From Streptomyces sp. CHD11 (lineage in GTDB: Bacteria > Actinomycetota > Actinomycetes > Streptomycetales > Streptomycetaceae): DNA of 64,000 nt. The stretch is taken from assembly GCF_018638295.1 (NCBI RefSeq), contig NZ_JABTTS010000028.1:1-64000 (forward strand), read 5' to 3'. The position numbers and the translations under genes were made by a program. Shown in pieces: positions 58,052 to 64,000 of the stretch; positions within the stretch are counted from its first letter, which is position 1; each line of letters opens with the position of its first letter. The notes beneath the pieces were generated by a model. That model searched no databases. It had not been told where the DNA came from and saw only the letters and a program-made list of their open reading frames with translations.

Positions 58052-59254
58052 TCAGGAGCGTACTTCGAGCAGGGGGACCAGTTGCTCGGCAGGGGTCATC
58101 GAACCGTGGTTGCCGACCATGGCCGACTCCCTCGGCTCCCGCTCGGAGGCGATCAGCAGGACGTCGTCCCGCGCGGCGGCGACCACGTCGCCGATGCGGT
58201 GGTACACCCGCTCGTCGACGGCCGGCCCGAACCAGCCGGCCGCGATCGCCTCGTCGCGCGAGGCGACCCAGAACTGCTCGCCGAGAACCTCGCGCCAGCA
58301 GGTCAGTACGTCGTTCGCCGCGCCGCTGACCGCGTACACGTGCCGGGCGCGGCCCTCGCCGCCGAGGAGGGCGACGCCCGCCTTCAGCTCCCAGTCCTCG
58401 TCGAAGTCGATGCGGTGGTCCTCGTCGAAGGGGACGTCGATCATGCCGTGGTCGGCGGTGACGTAGAGCGCGCTGCGCGGGGGCAGTTGTTCGGCCAGGC
58501 GCTGGACCAGCCGGTCGATGTACATCAGCTGGCCGCGCCAGGTGTCGGAGTCGACACCGAAGCGGTGACCGGCTCCGTCGACCTCGGCGTAGTAGGTGTA
58601 GACGAGGGCGCGGTCGGCGCCGGCCAGCTGTGCGGCGGCCGTGTCCATGCGGTCCTCGCCGGAGAGCCGTCCGTGGAAGGCTCCGCCGCTGAGCGCGATC
58701 TTGGTCAGCGGGGTGTTCGCGAAGGTCGGTGAGGACACCTGGGCGGCGTGCACGCCCGCGCGGTGGGCCAGCTCGAAGACCGTGGGGTACGGCTGCCAGG
58801 CGCCGGGCGGGGACCAGGGCTGCCAGCGCAGCTGGTTCATCAGCTCGCCGGTGTCCGGGTTGCGCACGGTGTAGCCCGGCAGGCCGTGGGCGCCGGGCGG
58901 CAGGCCGGTACCGACGGAGGCGAGGGAGGTCGCGGTGGTCGCCGGGTAGCCCGCGGTGATCGGGCGGCCGGTGCCGCCGCGGGAGCTGCCGAGGAGCGAG
59001 GTCAGGAAGGGGGCCTCGTCCGGGTGGGCGCGCAGTTGCTCCCAGCCGAGGCCGTCGATCAGGAACACGCAGTTCCGGTCGGCGGGGGTCAGTTCCCCCA
59101 TGCCGGCGGTCATACCGGGGACGCCTAGGCCCGCGGCGAGCGTGGGCAGCAGGTCGGCGAGCGAACCCGTCCCGTATTCGGGCACGGGGGCGGAGTGGAC
59201 GGGGATCGGTTCCGGGTACTCCGGGTGGGAGTCCCGGACGGTGGAGTGCGCCAT
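58052..59254 (-). CDS. Alkaline-phosphatase-superfamily nucleotide pyrophosphatase/phosphodiesterase
   Basis: A 400-residue metallo-phosphodiesterase of the type I phosphodiesterase/nucleotide pyrophosphatase family. Metal and nucleophile motifs are VFLIDGLGWEQL (first Asp), YPATTATSLASVGTGLPPG (the Thr nucleophile) and VTADHGMIDVP, with AMVGNHGSMTPAEQL near the end. No signal peptide is seen, so it appears cytosolic. The ATG overlaps the DUF5998 stop by one base, and tdk follows. A nucleotide-metabolism role is inferred from the neighbour tdk. Confidence 0.85.
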   Translation of the reverse strand: MAHSTVRDSHPEYPEPIPVHSAPVPEYGTGSLADLLPTLAAGLGVPGMTAGMGELTPADRNCVFLIDGLGWEQLRAHPDEAPFLTSLLGSSRGGTGRPITAGYPATTATSLASVGTGLPPGAHGLPGYTVRNPDTGELMNQLRWQPWSPPGAWQPYPTVFELAHRAGVHAAQVSSPTFANTPLTKIALSGGAFHGRLSGEDRMDTAAAQLAGADRALVYTYYAEVDGAGHRFGVDSDTWRGQLMYIDRLVQRLAEQLPPRSALYVTADHGMIDVPFDEDHRIDFDEDWELKAGVALLGGEGRARHVYAVSGAANDVLTCWREVLGEQFWVASRDEAIAAGWFGPAVDERVYHRIGDVVAAARDDVLLIASEREPRESAMVGNHGSMTPAEQLVPLLEVRS

Positions 59255-59841
59255 CAGCGCGTGGTGTCCGCGGTGGCCTCGGAGAGGGCCTGCGCGAAGA
59301 CGAGTGCCTGGCGCACCGTCTCCGGCCCGTCCCCGGCCTCGCTGACCCGCAGGTTCAGGTCGTCGGCCGTCGAGCTGCCCGTGTAGCCGTGGTCGGCCTC
59401 GCAGTTGGGGTCGCCGCAGGCGGCCGGCTCCAGGTCGATGCGGGAGACTGCGCCCCAGCCGATGGTGAGCACGATCTCGCGCGGCAGCGTGCCCGGCTTG
59501 TACGACTCCGGGTTGGCGACCACCCTGCTGACCACGATGGAGGAGATCCGGTCGAGCTTGACCGACTCCGTGGACGTGGTGGCGTACGGCGTCGGGGAGG
59601 TGGTGTCCGCGGCCTGCTCGTCGGTGTGGCTGACGATGAAGCGGTTGCCGGTGAGGACGAGCACGGTCACATGCCGCCGCACCTCGTTCTGGTCGAACGT
59701 CGTCTCCTGGTGGACCAGGTACGACCGGACGGGCTCACCGCCCACGGCGGCCTCCACCGCCTCGGCCACGAGGGCCGGGTAGTAGCCGCTGCGCTCGATC
59801 GCCGCCCGCAGCCCCTGGGTCGTCGTACTGGTCTTGGCCAT
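59254..59841 (-). CDS. DUF5998 family protein
   Basis: A 195-residue conserved actinobacterial protein starting MAKTSTTTQGLRAAIERSGY. It has a mixed alpha/beta core (VRRHVTVLVLTGNRFIVSH, PREIVLTIGWGAVSRIDLEP) and a paired-Cys segment, ACGDPNCEADHGY. The function is unknown; from memory such genes sit beside the phosphodiesterase and GNAT/acyl-CoA-synthetase genes in streptomycetes. The ATG at 59841 has AGGA eight bases upstream and is preferred to a start three codons earlier. Confidence 0.85.
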   Translation of the reverse strand: MAKTSTTTQGLRAAIERSGYYPALVAEAVEAAVGGEPVRSYLVHQETTFDQNEVRRHVTVLVLTGNRFIVSHTDEQAADTTSPTPYATTSTESVKLDRISSIVVSRVVANPESYKPGTLPREIVLTIGWGAVSRIDLEPAACGDPNCEADHGYTGSSTADDLNLRVSEAGDGPETVRQALVFAQALSEATADTTR

Positions 59842-59903
59842 GATGCCCATCCTAAGGGGGCCGCCGACCGCGAGGCACCGCTCGCCCCGCTCCGCCGCCG
59901 GCC

Positions 59904-62900
59904 TCAGTACGCCGGGAGGGTGCGGGGCCCGAGGTCGTCGCGGGCCGGCGGCGGGGCCAGCCGTACGGAGGCGCCGAGCACGCTCACACCGTGCGGGGCG
60001 ACCACGACCGGTTCCAGGGTGACCGCGACGACCTCCGGATGGTCGTGGACCAGCCGCGAGACCCTCAGCATCAGTTCCTCGAGGGCCGGGGTGTCGACGG
60101 GCGCGGAACCGCGCCAGCCGAAGAGGAGCGGGGCGGTCCGGATCGATCGCACCAGTGAGGTGGCGTCCCGGTCGGTGACCGGGATCAGCCGGTGCGCCAT
60201 GTCCCCGAGCAGTTGCGAGGGGGCCCCGGCGAGCCCGAAGGACAGCACCGCGCCGGCGGCGGGGTCGATGACCGCGCGGACGATGGTGTCCACGCCGCGC
60301 GGCGCCATCCGCTGCACCACGGGCCGCAGCTCCGCCGGCGCCCCGAACAGCTCCGTCAACTCGCCGTAGGCCCGGCGCAGTTGTTCCTCGTTCGCCAGGT
60401 CCAGACGGACTCCGCCCAGGTCGGCCCGGTGCCTGAGGTGCGGGGCGGTCGCCTTGAGGACCACCGGGTAGCCGAGGGTGCGCGCGGCGCCGGCGGCGGC
60501 GTCGGGGGTGGGGGCGGGCAGGGCCCGGTGCACCTCGATGCCGTACGTGCCGAGCAGGTCGCAGGTCTCGCCGCTGCCGAGAGTGAGGTCCTCGCCGCGC
60601 GGGAGCAGCCCCTCGATGAGCGCGGCGGCCGCCCTCTCGTCGATACTCTCGTACTCCGGCACCTTGCCGGGCTCGGCGGCGTCCCGCCGCCACTGCGCGT
60701 ACGCGACGGCCTGCGCGAGGGCCCGGACGGCACGCTCGGAGGCGGGGTAGGCGGGGATGAGGTGGGCGCCTTCGGGGGGTACGACCGGATCCGCCGGGGC
60801 GGGGGCGGTGGCCGCCGGGGTGGTGGTCCCGGCCCGCGGTGCCGCCACCGCGTCCGGCCGCGGGGTCCCGCCCTCGCCGGGCCGCGGCGCGGCGCCCGCC
60901 CGCGTGTGTGCTCCCGCGTCCCCCGCGGTGTCCGCGACGGTGCCCACCGGGTCCCCCGCGGTGTCCGGTCCCGGCCGCGGTCGGGTGCCGGGCTGCTCGG
61001 GGGCCGGCGGGGGTGCCGTGCTGGTGGCGGCCGACAGGGCCTCGGCCAGACCGCCGAGTTCGACGTGGACCACGAGGACCGGCTTGGACGGGGTCGCGGC
61101 GGCGGCCGAGCGCAGGGCCTCGGCCAGGGCCGCGTCCCCGACCGAACCCTCCCCCACCGCCGGGATCGCGGTCACGACCACCGCGTCGCAGGTGTCGTCG
61201 GCCAGCGCGTGCGAGAGCGCCGCGTGGAACTGCGCCGCCGACGCCGCCGTGGTGAGGTCCAGCGGGGGCTGCGGGCGCAGGCCCTCGGCGAGGCAGGCCT
61301 CGTAGGTGAGCAGCCCCAGGGACTCGGAGTTGCCCAGGATCGCCACCCGGGGTCCGGACGGCAGGGGCTGGCGGGCGAGCAGCAGGCCGGTGTCGACCAG
61401 TTCGGTGATGGTGTCCACCCGGATCACGCCGGCCTGCCTGAGCAGCGCGGACACCGTCTCGTGGGGCAGCCGGGTGGCCCGTACGGCGTGTCCCCTGGGA
61501 CCGGCGCTGTGGCGTGCGCCCTGGACCACGACCAGCGGCTTCGCCGCCGCGGTCCGCCGTGCGAGGCGGGTGAACTTGCGGGGGTTGCCGATGGACTCCA
61601 GGTACATCAGGGCGACGTCGGTGTCGGGATCCTCGTACCAGTACTGCAGGACGTCGTTGCCGGACACGTCGGCCCGGTTGCCCGACGAGACGAAGCTGGA
61701 GACGCCGGTGACCCCGGTGACGCCGCCGCCGCGCCGGTGCAGGCGCGAGAGGAGGGCGACCCCGATCGCGCCCGACTGCGCGAACAGTCCGATCCGGCCC
61801 GCGCGGGGCGGCTCGGGGGCGAGCGACGCGTTCAGCCGTACCTGCGGAGAGGTGTTGACGATGCCGAACGCGTTCGGACCGATGATCCGCATGCCGTACG
61901 AACGGGCCTGCCGTACCAGGGCGCGCTGGCGCTCGCGGCCCTCGGGCCCGGACTCGGCGTAGCCGGCGGAGACGACCACGAGCCCCTGCACACCGTGCTC
62001 ACCGCACTCCGTGACCACCTCGGGGACGTGCTCGGCGGGCACCGCGACGACGGCGAGGTCGACGGGCCCGTCGATGGCGCGGACGGACCGGTACGCGGCC
62101 ACCCCGTCCAGTTCCCTCCGGTCCTCCTCGAACGACTTGTTGACGGCGTGCAGCCGCCCGGTGAACCCGGCGTCCCTGATGTTGTCGAGGATGCTGCGGC
62201 CCACACCGCCGGGCGCGCGTCCGGCGCCGACGACGGCGACCGAGCCGGGGGCCAGCAGCCGCTGCACCGAGCGGGCCTCCGCGCGCTGTTCGCGCGCGTA
62301 CTGCACGGCCAGCGAGCGGTCGGTGGGCTCGAGGTCGAACTCCAGGCGTACGACGCCGTCCTCGAAGCTGCGCTTCTGGGTGTAGCCGGCGTCCCTGAAC
62401 ACCTTGATCATCTTGTTGTTGGCGGGCAGCACCTCGGCGGCGAACCGGCGGATGCCGCGCTCCCGGGCCACGGCTCCGATGTGCTCGAGCAGGGCGGAGG
62501 CGACGCCCCTGCCCTGGTGTGCGTCCTGTACGAGGAAGGCGACCTCGGCCTCGTCGGGGACGGGGGGCGCCGGCTCGTCCCGCGCCCCGTCGGAGGCGGC
62601 GGGAGCCGGGCGGGAGGTCGCGGGCGTCCCGTCGGCGCCGATCCGGTCGTAGCGTACGGTGGCGATGAACTCGCCGCCGATCGTGGCCGCGAGTCCCACC
62701 CGGTCCACGAAGTCGTGGTGCGTGAAGCGGTGGACGTCCTTGGCGGACAGGCGCGGGTAGGGCGCGAAGAAGCGGTAGTACTTCGACTCGTCCGACACCT
62801 GCTCGTAGAAGCTGACCAGGCGCTCGGCGTCATCGACGGTGATGGGGCGGATGCGCGCGGTGCCGCCGTCGCGCAGCACCACGTCGGCTTCCCAGTGGGC

Positions 62901-62933
62901 GGGATACTCGTGCCGGTCCGACGAGATCTGCAT
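59904..62933 (-). CDS. GNAT-acyl-CoA synthetase (NDP-forming) fusion, Pat-like protein acetyltransferase
   Basis: A 1009-residue protein. The GNAT domain is at the N-terminus (about 20-215), with VQDAHQGRGVASALLEHIG as the acetyl-CoA loop. An NDP-forming acyl-CoA-synthetase-like region follows: CoA-binding (VAVVGAGRAPGGVGRSILDN), ligase-CoA parts (LFAQSGAIGVALL, VAILGNSESLGLL) and an ATP-grasp domain near the C-terminus (YPVVLKATAPHLRHRADLGG). An Ala/Pro/Gly-rich linker of about 110 residues (roughly 635-745) separates the last two. Fusions of this type act as lysine acetyltransferases on acyl-CoA synthetases; here the GNAT is N-terminal. ATG 62933 (MQISSDRHEYPAHWE). Confidence 0.88.
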   Translation of the reverse strand: MQISSDRHEYPAHWEADVVLRDGGTARIRPITVDDAERLVSFYEQVSDESKYYRFFAPYPRLSAKDVHRFTHHDFVDRVGLAATIGGEFIATVRYDRIGADGTPATSRPAPAASDGARDEPAPPVPDEAEVAFLVQDAHQGRGVASALLEHIGAVARERGIRRFAAEVLPANNKMIKVFRDAGYTQKRSFEDGVVRLEFDLEPTDRSLAVQYAREQRAEARSVQRLLAPGSVAVVGAGRAPGGVGRSILDNIRDAGFTGRLHAVNKSFEEDRRELDGVAAYRSVRAIDGPVDLAVVAVPAEHVPEVVTECGEHGVQGLVVVSAGYAESGPEGRERQRALVRQARSYGMRIIGPNAFGIVNTSPQVRLNASLAPEPPRAGRIGLFAQSGAIGVALLSRLHRRGGGVTGVTGVSSFVSSGNRADVSGNDVLQYWYEDPDTDVALMYLESIGNPRKFTRLARRTAAAKPLVVVQGARHSAGPRGHAVRATRLPHETVSALLRQAGVIRVDTITELVDTGLLLARQPLPSGPRVAILGNSESLGLLTYEACLAEGLRPQPPLDLTTAASAAQFHAALSHALADDTCDAVVVTAIPAVGEGSVGDAALAEALRSAAAATPSKPVLVVHVELGGLAEALSAATSTAPPPAPEQPGTRPRPGPDTAGDPVGTVADTAGDAGAHTRAGAAPRPGEGGTPRPDAVAAPRAGTTTPAATAPAPADPVVPPEGAHLIPAYPASERAVRALAQAVAYAQWRRDAAEPGKVPEYESIDERAAAALIEGLLPRGEDLTLGSGETCDLLGTYGIEVHRALPAPTPDAAAGAARTLGYPVVLKATAPHLRHRADLGGVRLDLANEEQLRRAYGELTELFGAPAELRPVVQRMAPRGVDTIVRAVIDPAAGAVLSFGLAGAPSQLLGDMAHRLIPVTDRDATSLVRSIRTAPLLFGWRGSAPVDTPALEELMLRVSRLVHDHPEVVAVTLEPVVVAPHGVSVLGASVRLAPPPARDDLGPRTLPAY

Positions 62934-63069
62934 GGGCCCCAGCGTACGGCTCGCGTACGGCAACGGCGCGAGGCAGTGTGTGGTGGACGACAGCCGGACC
63001 GAGGCCGCGGTCCGGCTGTCGGGCGGAGCGGCACGGATGCCGCTCCGGGGATGCTTCACGATGTGGGAA

Positions 63070-63085
63070 ACTGGTCTAGATAACC
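63070..63085. promoter_or_regulatory. DasR-responsive element (dre)-like site upstream of ptsH
   Basis: ACTGGTCTAGATAACC matches the left 11 bases of the dre consensus (ACTGGTCTAGACCACT) with a diverged right arm. It is 25-40 bases upstream of the ptsH start. DasR, the N-acetylglucosamine-responsive GntR repressor, is known to control pts genes in Streptomyces. Confidence 0.6.
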
Positions 63086-63109
63086 CTGAACAGCGAAGGG
63101 CAGCAACAC

Positions 63110-63391
63110 ATGGCTGAGCGCCGCGTCAACGTCGGCTGGGCCGAGGGTCTCCACGCCCGCCCCGCCTCCATCTTCGTCCGAGCCGCCACGGCCACAGGCG
63201 TCCCGGTGACGATCGCCAAGGCCGGGGGTGACCCCGTCAACGCGGCCTCCATGCTCGCGGTTCTGGGCCTGGGCGCCCAGGGTGGCGAGGAGATCGTCCT
63301 GGCTTCCGGGGCCGAAGGGGCGGACGCCGCCCTGGACCGTCTGGCGAAGCTGGTCTCCGAGGGGCTCGAGGAGCTTCCCGAGACCGTCTGA
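63110..63391 (+). CDS. ptsH: Phosphocarrier protein HPr
   Basis: A 93-residue HPr of the phosphoenolpyruvate:sugar phosphotransferase system, passing phosphate from enzyme I to sugar-specific IIA domains. The active-site His15 lies in WAEGLHARPASIFV; the regulatory-type Ser is at about 47 in VNAASMLAVLGLGAQ. The ATG at 63110 follows a GAAGGGCAG ribosome site. It stands alone, with enzyme I elsewhere, and ends at a strong terminator. A dre-like site is upstream. Confidence 0.95.
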   Translation: MAERRVNVGWAEGLHARPASIFVRAATATGVPVTIAKAGGDPVNAASMLAVLGLGAQGGEEIVLASGAEGADAALDRLAKLVSEGLEELPETV

Positions 63392-63443
63392 ATTGTTTAT
63401 GTGTGCGGAGACTGTCTTCTCACAGACGCCGTCGACCGCACAC

Positions 63444-63478
63444 GGAAAGGCCCGCCCGGACTACCGGGCGGGCCTTCC
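63444..63478 (+). terminator. ptsH terminator
   Basis: AAGGCCCGCCCGG (63447-63459) pairs with CCGGGCGGGCCTT (63464-63476) around ACTA, extended by GGA/TCC with one bulged A. It lies 52 bases after the ptsH stop. Confidence 0.88.
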
Positions 63479-63557
63479 GCATTTCCCGCTCTCCCCTTTT
63501 TCAGGCAGCAGAAACAAACCCCCGGAAATAACGTCCTCTTTGTATACGGCAGCCGTG

Positions 63558-64000
63558 TTAAGGACGCAGGCTCGGCATGTTTACGGGATGTTGCGCGTTC
63601 CTCACACGGTCCGCGCGGCCTGCCCGGCCGGCGCCCGCACCGGAACCGGGGCCGAACCTCAGGCGGTGCCCGGTGCTCGCGCGTTCGGCGTGCAGCGCCG
63701 TGACGGCCCGCGCGCGGTCGCCGTCACCGCGCGCCACCGCGTCCACGATCGCGCCGTGCTCCGCCCAGTACTCGACCGGGTCGGCGGGCCCCTCGGTGAC
63801 GTACATCCAGGTGATCTTGTGCCGCAGCTGGGCCAGCGCCGACGTCAGTGCCGGGCTGCCCGAGGCCTGGGCGAGCGTCTCGTGGAACCAGCCGCTCAGG
63901 GAGCGCAGGTCGTCGCTGTTGCCCTGCCGGGCGCGTTCCTGGCCGAGCCGGACCAGACCGCGCAGCACCTTGAGATGGGCCTCCGTGCGGCGCTGGGCCG
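63558..64000 (-). CDS. GntR family regulator (FCD domain), partial
   Basis: The C-terminal 147 codons of a GntR/FadR-class regulator enter from the right edge of the window, so the DNA-binding domain is not seen. The visible part is an all-helical FCD domain: LSGWFHETLAQASGSPALTS (the metal-binding FH..L pattern), HKITWMYVTEG, EHGAIVDAVARGDGDRARAV (the second His) and LHAERAS. A Gly/Ala/Arg-rich tail ends at TAA 63558-63560. Ligand unknown. Confidence 0.75.
   Translation of the reverse strand, partial: AQRRTEAHLKVLRGLVRLGQERARQGNSDDLRSLSGWFHETLAQASGSPALTSALAQLRHKITWMYVTEGPADPVEYWAEHGAIVDAVARGDGDRARAVTALHAERASTGHRLRFGPGSGAGAGRAGRADRVRNAQHPVNMPSLRP

Noticed and set aside
60192..63083. A 963-codon open frame antisense to the GNAT/acyl-CoA-synthetase gene.
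   Set aside because: Low-complexity Gly/Val/Arg protein without motifs; shadow of a real gene.
1..64000. CRISPR arrays, rRNA or tRNA genes anywhere.
   Set aside because: No regularly spaced repeats or conserved RNA gene motifs were noticed on reading.

Overview
The window is a high-GC actinobacterial chromosome segment, almost certainly Streptomyces. It carries cutRS, sepH, a DUF4193 zinc-ribbon gene, DUF3093, DUF3710, DUF3159 and DUF5998 genes, an HTH/DUF397 pair, GTG and TTG starts, and a ptsH preceded by a DasR-like operator. From memory, the gene order resembles the S. coelicolor core region that runs from ptsH (SCO5841) through cutRS (SCO5862/3) and dut (SCO5868) to the SCO5900 area, here in the opposite orientation. 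That correspondence is recalled, not computed.

Layout. 1-1.9 kb: an orphan tyrosine recombinase and a decayed remnant. 1.9-26.9 kb: conserved backbone. It holds a TrmA/RlmD-type RNA methyltransferase; a KimA-like K+ importer divergent from two TrkA/RCK proteins; DUF3159 and OB-fold proteins; kdpE-kdpD without kdpFABC; a thioesterase-dut-DUF3710 operon; DUF3093; DUF4193; cutRS; an inositol-phosphatase/ferrochelatase pair; a decayed MFS gene running into a lactone oxidase with a TTG start; sepH; a sulfurtransferase; and a VOC protein with a TTA codon. 27-44.7 kb: an accessory island. It holds a large SNF2/RapA-type helicase convergent with an Hsp70-like ATPase and a long protein whose C-terminus looks like a GrpE beta-domain; a Rad50-like ATPase lacking its Walker A half, with a small partner; an XRE/DUF5753 plus DUF397 pair; EcsC-family proteins; a recombination scar that truncates two genes; and an IS21-type element with a nonsense mutation in istB and a possible acetyltransferase passenger. 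44.8-57.3 kb: transport and sensing modules. These are an MFS symporter divergent from TetR and an FMO-SDR fusion, PhzF, and a two-component system beside a Cys-rich lipoprotein and a MacB-type ABC exporter. 57.4-64 kb: backbone again, with tdk, a phosphodiesterase-type gene, DUF5998, a GNAT/acyl-CoA synthetase fusion, ptsH and a partial GntR regulator.

How the genes work together. The left backbone concentrates potassium homeostasis (KimA-like, TrkA pair, KdpDE) and envelope or secretion-stress sensing (CutRS). The 52-57 kb block looks like one sensing and export unit: the response regulator is divergent from a lipoprotein-adaptor-ATPase-permease operon, with 11-bp direct repeats in the shared promoter region. 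The best candidate for an undescribed system is the helicase + Hsp70 + GrpE-like set at 27.3-34.9 kb. It is proposed here as a chaperone-controlled nucleic-acid-dependent conflict or defence system. That function is inference from domains and context only.
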